A DNA stretch of 64,000 nucleotides from UMGS1783 sp900555065 (GCA_937991645.1 CALKPL010000017.1:1-64000), one strand, 5' to 3'; counted from the stretch's first letter, positions 17,122-27,222 are shown. Notes: generated by a model not told the origin, from the letters alone. Made by a program: numbers and translations.

Positions 17122-17589
17122 TTACCCGCCTGACACACAGGAGCACGATTCGGTATTGAGGTTGCAGCCGCAGCGGGGGCACAGGCCTTTGCAGTCCTCC
17201 GCGCAGAGCACTTTGCTCGGATAGGCGAACAGCAGCGCGTCGAACACCGGTTCGCTCAGTTCAACATAACGCCCGTTTTTCAGGGGCAACACAAGCTTGT
17301 CGCCGTCGTCGTCCGGCACTTCGCCTTTTTCTGCCACATAGGCGATAAACGGCTCTTCCAGCATAAAACGTACGGGCTCCAGGCAGCGGGAACAGGGAGC
17401 GACGCAGGGCGCTTCAATGTTCGCCTGCAGGCGGATTCCGTCGTAGCGCATACGGACGGTTCCGCGCACCCGGACTTCTGCGAAAGGACGGCTTCCGTCC
17501 ATGGTTTCCCGCGCGGAGAAATCTTCGCCGCAGTCAAACTCCAGCGTGTAGTTGTCGTGGGTCAAGACCCGTCCGATATCCAGCCTCAT
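17122..17589 (-). CDS. yceD: YceD/DUF177 family protein
   Basis: The start is ATG 17589 (GAGGTG upstream), giving 155 residues. The central signature CSRCLEPVRF and the C-terminal CAEDCKGLCPRCGCNLNTESCSC match DUF177, a probable nucleic-acid-associated protein always linked to rpmF and implicated in 23S rRNA accumulation (family knowledge). The Cys-rich tail probably binds zinc. It is the first gene of the yceD-rpmF-der-plsY-gpsA unit, and a near-consensus promoter is just upstream. Confidence 0.93.
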   Translation of the reverse strand: MRLDIGRVLTHDNYTLEFDCGEDFSARETMDGSRPFAEVRVRGTVRMRYDGIRLQANIEAPCVAPCSRCLEPVRFMLEEPFIAYVAEKGEVPDDDGDKLVLPLKNGRYVELSEPVFDALLFAYPSKVLCAEDCKGLCPRCGCNLNTESCSCVSGG

Positions 17590-17616
17590 GGCTACACCTC
17601 TAAACTTGCAAATAAT

Positions 17617-17645
17617 ATTATACATATACCATTCCGTTCTGTCAA
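17617..17645 (-). promoter_or_regulatory. Promoter of yceD-rpmF-der-plsY-gpsA
   Basis: On the minus strand, TTGACA (17645-17640), a 17-base spacer and TATAAT (17622-17617): a full consensus sigma-A promoter, 28 bases before the yceD start. Confidence 0.9.
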
Positions 17646-17727
17646 GAATTTATCCCTGAATTTTCAATTTAACCAGGCGCATACGCCGTCCGGGGGAAAT
17701 TATGCGGGGGATCGAATGGATTTTATA

Positions 17728-17756
17728 TTTACTTTGGGTTTTCCCCATGCTATAAT
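17728..17756 (+). promoter_or_regulatory. Promoter of the MFS/GH2 unit
   Basis: TTTACT (17728-17733), 17 bases, TATAAT (17751-17756), 35 bases before the transporter start. Confidence 0.75.
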
Positions 17757-17790
17757 CTTTGTATTATTAAAAAAATAGGAGAGGAAGGCT

Positions 17791-19161
17791 TTGAAAAATT
17801 TAAAAAGAGTGTACGACCGGTACCGCAATTCGGTACTGCCGATGTTCTTCTACTGTTTTCTGACGGCGTTCGGTCTGAACGCGCCCATGGCGTTTTTGCC
17901 GACTTTTGTCACGCGAATGGGAATGACGGCAGCAGAACTCGGTATTCTGATGGCGTTTCGGCCCATTGCCATGATCGTCGGGCAGTTCATCTGGGGACGG
18001 GTCGCCGACCGGGCGCGGTCCGTCAACTCTGTACTGATGATCCTCATGTTCGGGACAGTCGGTTCGTCCGTTGTGTTTTTGTTCGCAACGAATTTTTACA
18101 TCATGCTGACTGCGATTGTCGGTTACTACTTTTTCTATTCCGCGATCTATCCGCTGATGGACACCATCTCCATGGATATGGTCGCGCGCGGGCAGCTGTC
18201 CAGCTACGGCAATGTCCGGATTATGACCACGCTCGGATATATTCTGTCCGTGTCTCTGACGGGCACGCTGTCCGGGATCAATCCGTCGTTCATGTTTATC
18301 GTCGTCATCGGCGTCGGCGTGCTCAGCATTCTGTTTCTGTTCCAGGTGGAAAAGACGGAGAGTAAGCGCGTCAAAGGCATGAAGTTTAACTCGGCAAAGT
18401 TCTTTATGCAAAAAGTCGTCATGGTGCCGCTGCTCACATACCTCGTACTGCAGTTTGTCTATTCCTCGTTCGATATTGTGTTCCCGGTCTATATTTCCAT
18501 CAACCTCGGCGCGGGCGACGGGATTTACGGCTATTCCATGGCGCTGCGCGTTTTTGGCGAATGTCTGGTGCTGCCCTTTATCAATAAAATCACAAAGCGC
18601 ATTTCGTTTAAAACCGCGATTATCCTGTTCATTATGCTCTCTGTGCTTCGCTTTGCAATAACAGGGCTGACGACCAATATCATGGCGCTTCTGTTTGTGT
18701 CCATCCTCTCCGGTATCGGCAATATCGGTTCGTTTACCTGGGTGATGATGTACATCAACGAACTCGCTCCGCCCGAGGGCAAGGCAACCGTACAGTCCAC
18801 CATGTGGATGATGTTCTCCATCGCGCAGGTCGGCGGCAACCTGATTACCGGCCTTGTCATGCCGGACAGCACGGTCGGTGTGGGACGCTGGTATTTCTTC
18901 GCCTGCGCGGGTATAATGGCGCTCAGCGCGGTTGTATACAGCCTGTATAAAACGGATAAAAAGGTGGAAAGAAAGCGGGTGCGCAGCGTGAAAGGGACGA
19001 TGCGCCGCCTGCTTAAACAGCGCGGCAAAATCGCTGCCGCGCAGGCGCTGGCCGCGCGGCGTGCAGCAGAGACGCAGCAGGCCGCGGGCGCGGCGGCGCA
19101 GAATACGGACGCGTTTACAGCCGATGACGCCCCTGCGGCGGATTCGGATCATAAACAATAA
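17791..19161 (+). CDS. MFS transporter, LacY/nucleoside-H+ symporter-like
   Basis: It starts at TTG 17791, with AGGAGAGG 6 bases upstream; 456 residues. Twelve hydrophobic segments run to about residue 395. The N-terminal pattern FYCFLTAFGLNAPMAFLPTF and the loop GRVADRAR resemble the MFS_1_like group that includes LacY and nucleoside permeases. The C-terminal 55 residues are hydrophilic and Ala/Gln-rich (RRAAETQQAAGAAAQNT), probably a flexible cytosolic tail. It is followed after 24 bases by a glycosidase without a signal peptide, so it probably imports the intact glycoside that the enzyme hydrolyses; this is inference from context. Confidence 0.85.
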   Translation: MKNLKRVYDRYRNSVLPMFFYCFLTAFGLNAPMAFLPTFVTRMGMTAAELGILMAFRPIAMIVGQFIWGRVADRARSVNSVLMILMFGTVGSSVVFLFATNFYIMLTAIVGYYFFYSAIYPLMDTISMDMVARGQLSSYGNVRIMTTLGYILSVSLTGTLSGINPSFMFIVVIGVGVLSILFLFQVEKTESKRVKGMKFNSAKFFMQKVVMVPLLTYLVLQFVYSSFDIVFPVYISINLGAGDGIYGYSMALRVFGECLVLPFINKITKRISFKTAIILFIMLSVLRFAITGLTTNIMALLFVSILSGIGNIGSFTWVMMYINELAPPEGKATVQSTMWMMFSIAQVGGNLITGLVMPDSTVGVGRWYFFACAGIMALSAVVYSLYKTDKKVERKRVRSVKGTMRRLLKQRGKIAAAQALAARRAAETQQAAGAAAQNTDAFTADDAPAADSDHKQ

Positions 19162-19185
19162 AATATTATCAAGACGGAGGCTTTT

Positions 19186-22026
19186 ATGGAGACTGTGAAG
19201 AACGCAGCGTCGATCTGCCTGGACTACGGTTGGCGCATCCATGCTGACGAAGCGCAGACAGGCGAGGCGCAGGGTTGGTTCAACGGCTTTCCCGAGGCGG
19301 GCCTGCCCGCTCCTGTGCCGGGCGAGAGTACGGCGCTCGGCAGGCATTCGGTGATATGGTATGAAAACAGGTTCGAAGCGGGGCTCCGCCCCGCTCCGGG
19401 CCAGCGGATTATCATGGAGCTGGAGGGGACGACGTACTACACAAAGGTCTGGCTGAACGGGACTTTTCTCGGCGACCATACCGGAAACATTACAAAGCTG
19501 CGGCTGGATGTGACCAAAACGCTGCGGCAGGGCGAGAATTTCCTGGCGATCCGGATGCTCAGCCCCGGTTCGGACGAGGTATTCGACGGGCTGACCGGGC
19601 AGCAGTATCCGCTCGGCGGCGCGCAGAGGCTTGCCCAGCCGGTGTACATATCGTTGAAACCGATGGTGACGATTGAGGACGTTTTTGTCCGGCCCGATTG
19701 CAAAACGGGTGGGCTGGCTATTGAGCTGACGCTGGACAATGCCGCAGATGCGACTGAAGTTGTGCTTTCGGCCAGCGTTTCGCCGACGCTCAAACGCATG
19801 ACGCTCGACAGCGTGCAGGCGGAGGTACATGCGCCCGCCGGCCGGTCGACGCACAGACTTGCACTTACGGTCGAGCATTTCACGTATTGGGATGTTGATA
19901 ATCCCTACCTCTACCAGGTGGATGTATCTGCCCGCGCGGCCGATTCCGCATTCACGGACACTGAATCCGTAGACACAGGGTTCAAGACTTTTGGATCGGA
20001 TGAGGCCGGATTTTTTAGGCTCAATGAAAAACGTTTTTATGTCAAGTGCGCGCATACCTGCCCCTTCTTTCCGGGCGGGCTCGGCGCGCCGAACAACCTG
20101 CACCTGTTCTATAAGGAGCTGCGCTATCTCAAAGCCTGCGGCTTCAATATGGTGCGTTTTCTGACAAATCCAGCGCATCCGCAGCAGCTCGCTTACTGCG
20201 ATCGGATTGGGCTGCTTGTCTATGAGGAGAGCAACATGGCCTGGCTGCGGCACGACAGCGACCGCACGCACGAGCTGTTTGCCCGCGAGGCGGAGGCCGT
20301 CGTTCGCCGCGACCGCAACCATCCGAGCCTTGCCATATTCGGTATGCTCAACGAGACATTCAACAACAATAAAACGGTAAAGCACTTTGACGCCGCGGTC
20401 AAAACCCTGCGGAACGTTCGCGCCCTTGCGCCCGACCTGTATGTGGAGCTGAGCAGCGGGCGCTGGGACTGCGCGCAGAATATCGCGTCCGGTTCGAATC
20501 CGGGCAGCATGACCTGGGACGCGTATAAGGGCGACGAAGACCCGGCCGCCGTGCCCGGCACGCCGCCGTCCGAACCGCCCATCGACGCGCTGTTCCCGCA
20601 GATGGGCGACCTGCACTTCTACCCGCGCATGCCCTATAACGCGCAGACGCGCGATATTATCCGTTCCATGGGCGGCAAGCGCGCGGCCTTTCTATCCGAG
20701 GCGGGAGCCGGCTCGCAGGCGAACGTCGTGAGCGAATATCTGCTCTACGAACAGAACGACCTGCCGCTGAATCTCCATGAACACTACTACCTTCGCCGGC
20801 AGTTTAACGACCTGCACGAGTTGTTTGAGGCGTATAAGATGGATCGTGTGTTCAGTTCGCCCGAAGCGCTGATCGAGGCGACGCAGTCGCTTTCGGCACG
20901 TCAGCGTGCGCTGCTGATGGACATGATCCGCAGCAATCCGAACATCAGCGGCTACAGCCTGACCATGGCGACGGACATCACTTACCGCGGCGAAGGCTCC
21001 ATCGAGGGTTGGGCCAATTACAAAAAGGATATGACGGACGCGTTGTCCGACGGCTGGGAGGATCTGCGCTGGTGTATCAATTTTGACCGGCCGCACATCT
21101 ATGCGCACGAGCCGCTTCGCTTTATTCTGGATCTGTCGAATATCGGCGTGCTTCGGGACCGTGAGTACCCCGCAACCGTGCGTATCCGGGGGCCGCAGGG
21201 CACTGTCTGGCGCAAGGACGTCGTCATCCGCCCCACGTTTGATGAGAATGGCGAGAGCCCGTATGTGATCCCCGTGCTGGACGAGACGCTTTCCCTGCAT
21301 CTTCCCGCCGGCCGCTATACGGTCAGCGCGGCGATGACGGGCGGCGCGCACCCGACCTGCGGCGAGCGCACCTTTTATGTGAGCGACAGGGCGGATCTGC
21401 CGAAGTTCTACGGCGCGGCGCTCTATCAGGCGGGCCTTGCGCCGGACGCCGTCCGTCTGCTGGAAGAGCAGGGCGCGTCGGTGCATGCGCTGGATCCCGC
21501 CGATATCCCGGAAGGCGCGACGGTTTTGATCGGGGAGACGCTCGGCGCGCAGACGCTTGACAGCGTTTTGCAGAGCGCGCGGCGCGGCGCGCACATAGTC
21601 GGGCTTGCGCGCACCGCATTCGGCGCGGATGCGCCTGTACTGCCCATCGCCAATCCCGGCCAGTACAAGGAGATGGACAACTGGCTTTACCACTATGACA
21701 GCCTTGTCTATGGCAACGCCTTTACCGAAGGCCTGATGCGGGACGCCATTCTGGATCCAGAGTACTACGAATGCGTTATGTCCAAGTACTATATTGAACA
21801 GATCACGCCGCCCGACGAGCCGACGGTTGCGAATTTCTACATTGGTTTTGACGGCGGGCCCGGAAACGACCTATGGAGCGGCCTGCAGCTCGGTACATAC
21901 CGCTGCGGCAGCGGCCTGATTACAGTCAATACCCTGCGGATTCTTGAATCGATCGGCAATCCCGCTGCCGACAGGCTGCTGTGCAATATCGCAGCCTGTG
22001 GGAATAAAGATGTGATACGGGCATAG
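19186..22026 (+). CDS. Glycoside hydrolase family 2-type enzyme, cytoplasmic paralogue
   Basis: This 946-residue protein lacks a signal peptide. Residues 15-160 are the GH2 sugar-binding jelly roll (FEGTTYY-type strand as LEGTTYYTKVWLNGTFLGDH). Residues 165-275 are Ig-like, ending TYWDVDNPYLYQVDV. Residues 280-610 are the TIM barrel. The proposed acid/base is Glu390 in GMLNE and the proposed nucleophile is Glu505 in LSEAGAGS. The C-terminal 300 residues resemble the glutaminase-like fold seen at the end of some beta-galactosidases (ATVLIGETL, HIVGLAR). It is closely similar throughout to the next gene. The substrate (beta-galactoside, beta-glucuronide or beta-mannoside) cannot be told from the sequence by eye. 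Confidence 0.85.
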   Translation: METVKNAASICLDYGWRIHADEAQTGEAQGWFNGFPEAGLPAPVPGESTALGRHSVIWYENRFEAGLRPAPGQRIIMELEGTTYYTKVWLNGTFLGDHTGNITKLRLDVTKTLRQGENFLAIRMLSPGSDEVFDGLTGQQYPLGGAQRLAQPVYISLKPMVTIEDVFVRPDCKTGGLAIELTLDNAADATEVVLSASVSPTLKRMTLDSVQAEVHAPAGRSTHRLALTVEHFTYWDVDNPYLYQVDVSARAADSAFTDTESVDTGFKTFGSDEAGFFRLNEKRFYVKCAHTCPFFPGGLGAPNNLHLFYKELRYLKACGFNMVRFLTNPAHPQQLAYCDRIGLLVYEESNMAWLRHDSDRTHELFAREAEAVVRRDRNHPSLAIFGMLNETFNNNKTVKHFDAAVKTLRNVRALAPDLYVELSSGRWDCAQNIASGSNPGSMTWDAYKGDEDPAAVPGTPPSEPPIDALFPQMGDLHFYPRMPYNAQTRDIIRSMGGKRAAFLSEAGAGSQANVVSEYLLYEQNDLPLNLHEHYYLRRQFNDLHELFEAYKMDRVFSSPEALIEATQSLSARQRALLMDMIRSNPNISGYSLTMATDITYRGEGSIEGWANYKKDMTDALSDGWEDLRWCINFDRPHIYAHEPLRFILDLSNIGVLRDREYPATVRIRGPQGTVWRKDVVIRPTFDENGESPYVIPVLDETLSLHLPAGRYTVSAAMTGGAHPTCGERTFYVSDRADLPKFYGAALYQAGLAPDAVRLLEEQGASVHALDPADIPEGATVLIGETLGAQTLDSVLQSARRGAHIVGLARTAFGADAPVLPIANPGQYKEMDNWLYHYDSLVYGNAFTEGLMRDAILDPEYYECVMSKYYIEQITPPDEPTVANFYIGFDGGPGNDLWSGLQLGTYRCGSGLITVNTLRILESIGNPAADRLLCNIAACGNKDVIRA

Positions 22027-22206
22027 GCGGGTTGTTCTGCGGCGGCTTGCGTCTTCATAATCATGCAATAGGGTTTATCGCAAGCAACCGGAACGCGCCG
22101 TCCTTTTCGCGGCGGTTCGAAAAGGTGCTTTTCCGAAAGAGACGGGGAGCTCTGGCGTATGGCGTAACTGTGCGCCATAGGGGAAAAACAAACTGGAGGC
22201 GAAACG

Positions 22207-25137
22207 ATGGAGAGAATGGCGTTGCGAAGAATCCTGGCGGCGTTGTGCTGTCTTGCCCTGTTTCCTGTCGCCGGCTGCGCGGGCGGGCAAGACGTGCTTC
22301 TCGCCGATAAGGACGGCGCGCAGGCGATCTGCCTTGATTACGGGTGGCGCGTCCATGCCGACGAGCAGCAGGTAGGCGAGGAGCAGGCCTGGTACAACGG
22401 TTTCCCCGACGAGGGAATCGAGACGAAAGTACCCGGTGAAACCTCAGCGCTCGGCAGGCATTCGGTAATCTGGTATGAAAACAGGTTTACGCCCGACCTG
22501 GAAGCTGAGAAGGGCCAGCGCATATACGCGGAGTTTGAGGGAACGACCTACTACTCCAAGGTGTGGCTCAACGGCCAGTACCTGGGCGACCATGAGGGCG
22601 ACCATGCAAAGTTCAAATTCGATATCACGGAACTGCTGAAGGCGGGCGAGGAAAACCTTCTGGCCGTTCGTATGTACAGTCCTGCCGGAGATGACGAATT
22701 CAACGGCTTGACAAGCGACCAGCTTCCGACCTGGGTGGGCCAGTTTCAGAAGATGCAGCAGCCCGTCTATATTACGGTCAAACCCGACGTTCGGATCGAC
22801 AATGTGTTTGTCAATCCGGACTGCGGGAGCGGCAAACTGAAGATCGACGTGACGCTGGAAAACCCGACCAACCGTTCCGCAACCGTCGCGATTGCGGCGA
22901 GCGTTTCGCCGGCGGAAAAGAGCGTCACGCTCGACAGCGCGCTTGTCGAAGTCAGAGCGGCGAAAGGGGAGTCGACGCACAGCTTTGAGCTTGAGGTCGA
23001 TCACTTTACGTACTGGGATATTGATAATCCATACCTGTACAGCGTGGAAGTCGTAACCAAGGCGGGAAACTCCAGGTACGCAGACAGCGCGTCTGTTACC
23101 ACCGGGTTTAAAACGTTTGAAGTGGACGACGACGGATATTTCCGACTCAACGGCGAACGCCTGTTCGTCAAGTGCGCGCATACCGTGCCCTATTTCCCCG
23201 GCGCGCTCGACGCGCCCAGCAATCTGGAGCTGATGTACAAGGAATTGCGCTACCTGAAAGCCAGCGGCTATAACATGGTGCGGTTCCTGAGCAGCCCCGC
23301 TTTGCCGCAGCAGCTGGACTACTGCGACCGGATCGGGCTGATGGTGTATGAGGAAAGCCACATGAGCTGGCAGCAAAAGGACCATGAGAAGACGGAGGAG
23401 TACTTCAAGCGGGACGTGGAGGTCATAGTGGAACGCGACCGCAACCATCCGAGCCTTGCCGTTTTCGGTATGTTGAACGAGACGCTTTGTACGGGCGCGA
23501 CTGAGGTCCGGTTCAATGCGGCTGTAGACGCATTGCAGAACGTGCGCGCCCTTGCGCCCAACCTGTATGTAGAACTGAGCAGCGGACGCTGGGACGGAAT
23601 GCAGAATATAGGGTCCGGCTCCAATCCCGGCAGTATGGAATGGGATGCGTATATGGGGGATGAAGACCCGTCAATCCAGGTGGAAGAACCGCCGGCCGCG
23701 CAGTCCGCGGACGCGCTGTTCCCCTATATGGGAGACGTACACTACTACCCGCGTATGCCGTACAACGCTGCGGTGCGCGATGTAATCCAGTCCCTGGGCG
23801 GCAAGCGCGCGACATTCCTGTCCGAAGCGGGCGCGGGCTCGCAGGCGAACATTATCAGCGAATATCTGCTCTATGCGCAGAATGATCTGCCGCTCAACCT
23901 GTATGAGCATACGTATCTGACCAATCAGTACAACGATCTGCTCGTCATGTTCGACGAATATAAAATGGACCGTGTCTTCGGTTCGCCTGAAGAGATGATC
24001 CAGGCTTCGCAGGAGGTTTCGGCAAGACAGCGCAGCCTGCTGCTGGATATGGTGCGCAGCAACCCGAAAATCAACGGCTACAGCATGACAATGGCAACGG
24101 ACATCACCTACCGCGGCGAGGGCGTGATCGAAGGCTGGGCAAACTATAAAAAGGGCATGACGGACGCGCTGTCCGACGGCTGGGAGGATCTGCGCTGGTG
24201 CATCAATTTTGAAAAGGCGCACATCTATGCAGACGAACCGATCCAGTTTACGGTGGATCTGTCCGATATCGGCGTGCTCAAGGACCAGGATTATCCCGCG
24301 CGCATCCGTATCCGCGGCGAACAGGGCACCGTATGGGACAAGGAAGTGACCATCCGGCCCGTGTTTGACGAGCAAGGGAACAGCTCCTATGTGATTCCGG
24401 TGCTGGACGAGAGTCTGGAACTGAATCTGCCGAGCGGCGCGTACACGGTGAGCGCGACAATGCTGCAGGGCGCGCACCCGACCTGTGGCGAGCGCACGTT
24501 TTATGTGACCAACCAGGCGGATTTCCCAAGCATTGCCAAGGATGTCTATTACCGCGGCCTGCCGCCGTCCACAGTCGAGCTGCTGGAGGCGCACGGCGCG
24601 AACATGATAGAACTTGACGAGGACAATCTGCCTGACGGAAGCACGGTTTTGCTGGGCGGAAGCAGTACGAGCGAAGAGGTTCTGGAAAAGCTCTTTGCGA
24701 GCGCAGAGCGCGGTTCGCACATTATCGGCCTGTCCAGGACGGCGTTCGGCTACTGGGGTACGCTCAACCTGCCGATTGAACAGACCGGCAGCCATAAGGA
24801 AATGGACAACTGGTTGTACCATTTCGACAGCCTCGTCTATGAGAATAAGCTGACGGAAGGTCTGAAGGCCGGCGATATCATGGATCCGGAGTATTTCGAG
24901 TCGGTGATGTCAAAGTATTATATCGCCAATATTACGCCGCCGGACGATCCTGCGTTTACGAACTTCTTTATCGGGTTTGACGGCGGTCCGGGCATTGATC
25001 TGCGCGGCGGCGTGCAACTCGGTACGTACAGCCATGGCGAAGGCTTTATTACCGTCAATGCGCTCTCGATTATGGAATCGATCGGGACTCCGGTCGCCGA
25101 CAGGCTGCTGTTCAATATGGTTTCCTATATCGACTGA
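22207..25137 (+). CDS. Glycoside hydrolase family 2-type enzyme, surface lipoprotein paralogue
   Basis: The 976-residue protein starts at ATG 22207 (GGAGG upstream). It has a lipoprotein signal with lipobox PVAGC, Cys24 being the lipid-modified residue. From residue about 38 it follows the upstream paralogue domain by domain: jelly roll with FEGTTYYSKVWLNGQYLGDH, Ig-like region, TIM barrel with Glu425 (GMLNE) and Glu540 (LSEAGAGS), and the same C-terminal region. The pair therefore arose by tandem duplication, with one copy exported and one kept inside. The 180 bases between them contain no gene. A terminator follows at 25251. Confidence 0.87.
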   Translation: MERMALRRILAALCCLALFPVAGCAGGQDVLLADKDGAQAICLDYGWRVHADEQQVGEEQAWYNGFPDEGIETKVPGETSALGRHSVIWYENRFTPDLEAEKGQRIYAEFEGTTYYSKVWLNGQYLGDHEGDHAKFKFDITELLKAGEENLLAVRMYSPAGDDEFNGLTSDQLPTWVGQFQKMQQPVYITVKPDVRIDNVFVNPDCGSGKLKIDVTLENPTNRSATVAIAASVSPAEKSVTLDSALVEVRAAKGESTHSFELEVDHFTYWDIDNPYLYSVEVVTKAGNSRYADSASVTTGFKTFEVDDDGYFRLNGERLFVKCAHTVPYFPGALDAPSNLELMYKELRYLKASGYNMVRFLSSPALPQQLDYCDRIGLMVYEESHMSWQQKDHEKTEEYFKRDVEVIVERDRNHPSLAVFGMLNETLCTGATEVRFNAAVDALQNVRALAPNLYVELSSGRWDGMQNIGSGSNPGSMEWDAYMGDEDPSIQVEEPPAAQSADALFPYMGDVHYYPRMPYNAAVRDVIQSLGGKRATFLSEAGAGSQANIISEYLLYAQNDLPLNLYEHTYLTNQYNDLLVMFDEYKMDRVFGSPEEMIQASQEVSARQRSLLLDMVRSNPKINGYSMTMATDITYRGEGVIEGWANYKKGMTDALSDGWEDLRWCINFEKAHIYADEPIQFTVDLSDIGVLKDQDYPARIRIRGEQGTVWDKEVTIRPVFDEQGNSSYVIPVLDESLELNLPSGAYTVSATMLQGAHPTCGERTFYVTNQADFPSIAKDVYYRGLPPSTVELLEAHGANMIELDEDNLPDGSTVLLGGSSTSEEVLEKLFASAERGSHIIGLSRTAFGYWGTLNLPIEQTGSHKEMDNWLYHFDSLVYENKLTEGLKAGDIMDPEYFESVMSKYYIANITPPDDPAFTNFFIGFDGGPGIDLRGGVQLGTYSHGEGFITVNALSIMESIGTPVADRLLFNMVSYID

Positions 25138-25250
25138 ATCGGCGCGGCGGCCGTTATGTCTTGCTGTGTGCAGACATTTCTGCAATACGTGGTTTTGCCA
25201 ATATAGCTCTTAAATGTGAATCGGTTGGAAACAAAGCGTTTTAACAGGCG

Positions 25251-25279
25251 AAAGAGGCCGTTTTAAACGGCCTCTTTTT
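25251..25279 (+). terminator. Intrinsic terminator after the GH2 genes
   Basis: AAAGAGGCCG pairs with CGGCCTCTTT around a TTTTAAA-containing loop, followed by a T run (25275-25279 and beyond). Confidence 0.85.
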
Positions 25280-25304
25280 ATTTTTCATTTCACTAAAATA
25301 AAAG

Positions 25305-25328
25305 GCCGTTTGCTGTTCAGCAAACGGC
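25305..25328 (-). terminator. Probable terminator of the surface-polymer unit (minus)
   Basis: Perfect 11-bp arms GCCGTTTGCTG/CAGCAAACGGC with a TT centre. On the minus strand it is followed by CCTTTTATTTTAG. It lies about 180 bases after the flippase stop at 25507; the intervening bases hold no gene. Confidence 0.65.
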
Positions 25329-25506
25329 GCATATCTGTGAAACGCAGCCCCGGCAGCGATACGCCGCGGCAGCCCGTGTGTCTCGGCTGTGTCCTGTGAA
25401 ATAAATCGGCGGCCAGGCGATCCGGTTGCTGGATGCGGCGCGGCCCGCCGATCCAAATGGCTTCGCCCGTTGCGTCATCAGGCCAGTCCATTCGGATACG
25501 TTTGCG

Positions 25507-27057
25507 CTAAGCGCCGCGTTTTGCCGACCGGGACGCGCGCAGACCGGACAGGAAGCGTTTCGCAGCCTCCAGAAGATACTGAAAACCCTCGGTTTTCCGG
25601 AAAAGGAGCAGGCTGATACCATTGGGAACGATCAGACAAACAAAGAAATAACAGACAAGCCTTGCAAAAGCGCCTGTTACTGGAATCAGGGAACAGATCA
25701 GGTACGTAGCCGCACCCGAAACCAGTGTGGCGGCAGCATAGATGACGTACTGCAGATAATATCGGCGCAAGGATGCGCCCAGCACATATCGGCAGACGAT
25801 GCGCGGCTGCGTCCAGAAGGGAATGGCAAGCAGGCTGATAATATTTGCCGCTACAATTCCAATCACGCCCCAAAACTGAATGAAGATCATCGAGAGTACC
25901 AGGTTGAGCACCGCTTCTCCAATGGCGAACCAGCGATCCTGCCTGTACAGACCGGCGCTGGAACGCGCCATGAAAACCGACTGGCGCATTCCCATCAGAT
26001 AGAGGTAGACGGTAATGAGCAGTACGATTTCAACGGAGAAAGCCGCGTCCTTTCCAATCCATAGTTCCATAAACGGACCGGATAAAACGAACAGGCCGAT
26101 GGAGAAAAAGGAAAAAATAAGGTAGTTGAGAAGATAGAGTGCGTTGAAATTGCGCAGCGTCTTTTCTTTGGACTCAGTAGTGATCAGATTGCCGAAACTC
26201 GCTAAAATGCCATTGTAAATCTGGTTTGAAAGATTGATGAGCGCGTTTGTGATCAGCGTATAGTTGCCGTATATACCGGCGGCGCCGCTGTTCTGAAAAT
26301 ACATGATAATCACACTGGAGGTGGACTGCAGGCTGAAGCTTGCGATCCGATGCATAAGAAGCGCCTTGATATTGGAGAACAGATCCGTTTTCTCATCCGG
26401 ATCCAGCCGGTCTGCCTGCCTGTATTCAATGTGCGGATAGCGCTTCTGGTAGAAATGGGAAATGAGCAGATTCTCCAGAAGCCTTCCCCCCACTTTTACG
26501 AGCAGATAGAGGAACATGGACTGGAAGAGCAGGAGTACGGCAACCTGCAGAATACAGGCCGCGACCTGGGCGACCATGTGCGCGAAGCTGTTGAGAAAAT
26601 TGCGCTGGTCTGCAGTGAGGAGGGCCCGTTTATGCGCGTATAGATATGAAGCGAGCACATCCAGTACATAGAACATGAAATAGACGGCCAGTTCCGCTTT
26701 CGGAAACTGCTCGTCATGCACCAGCTGTGGAGCGATAAACGCGGCGACAATTCCCAACACAAATACGATAGCGGCGATGAGCAGGTACGATTGCTTATAA
26801 AACCTGAGCAGCATGCCGATTTTGCGGTTGTCGCCGTCGGCAATGGGTTTGTACAGTTTGTATATAATACCGGTACCCAGGCCCAGTTCCACGATTGCCA
26901 GCATGGAGACGAGGTTGAGGAAAGTGCTTTCCACGCCCGCATAATCAAGGCCCAGGACCCTGGAAAAGACGCCGCGGGTGATAAAGGTGCACAGCATCAG
27001 AATCAGGTAGGACGTACAGCTGACGACAATATTGATAACAGATTGCTTGGTTCGCAT
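25507..27057 (-). CDS. Polysaccharide flippase (Wzx-like, MOP superfamily)
   Basis: The start is ATG 27057, with GGAGG at 27069-27073; the frame extending to 27141 is not favoured. The 516-residue membrane protein has about 12-14 helices, with an N-terminal pattern of the polysaccharide biosynthesis family (SYLILMLCTFITRGVFSRVLG, then AIVELGLGTGIIYKLY). It would move lipid-linked oligosaccharide units across the membrane. It lies downstream of a Wzy-like polymerase and tarI/tarJ/licD on the same strand. The last residues are basic (RASRSAKRGA), a typical cytosolic tail. Confidence 0.88.
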   Translation of the reverse strand: MRTKQSVINIVVSCTSYLILMLCTFITRGVFSRVLGLDYAGVESTFLNLVSMLAIVELGLGTGIIYKLYKPIADGDNRKIGMLLRFYKQSYLLIAAIVFVLGIVAAFIAPQLVHDEQFPKAELAVYFMFYVLDVLASYLYAHKRALLTADQRNFLNSFAHMVAQVAACILQVAVLLLFQSMFLYLLVKVGGRLLENLLISHFYQKRYPHIEYRQADRLDPDEKTDLFSNIKALLMHRIASFSLQSTSSVIIMYFQNSGAAGIYGNYTLITNALINLSNQIYNGILASFGNLITTESKEKTLRNFNALYLLNYLIFSFFSIGLFVLSGPFMELWIGKDAAFSVEIVLLITVYLYLMGMRQSVFMARSSAGLYRQDRWFAIGEAVLNLVLSMIFIQFWGVIGIVAANIISLLAIPFWTQPRIVCRYVLGASLRRYYLQYVIYAAATLVSGAATYLICSLIPVTGAFARLVCYFFVCLIVPNGISLLLFRKTEGFQYLLEAAKRFLSGLRASRSAKRGA

Positions 27058-27222
27058 AACAGGGGTAGCCTCCGCGTAATTATGAGAAACGATCGCCGCG
27101 TTTAAAAGTGAAACGCGGCGTCGGTTATTCGTAACAGGCATTCGCGCCTTGGGACGAGCCGCAGCTGCGCTGCGGATTTCAAGAATCTCGAGGAAGCATG
27201 GCTTCCCATTTATTCGCGTATT

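Noticed and set aside
17800..20616. A 938-codon minus-strand frame opposite the MFS and GH2 genes
   Set aside because: It is antisense to two well-supported genes, rich in Arg/His/Pro from mirrored codons, and has no family motifs or ribosome binding site.
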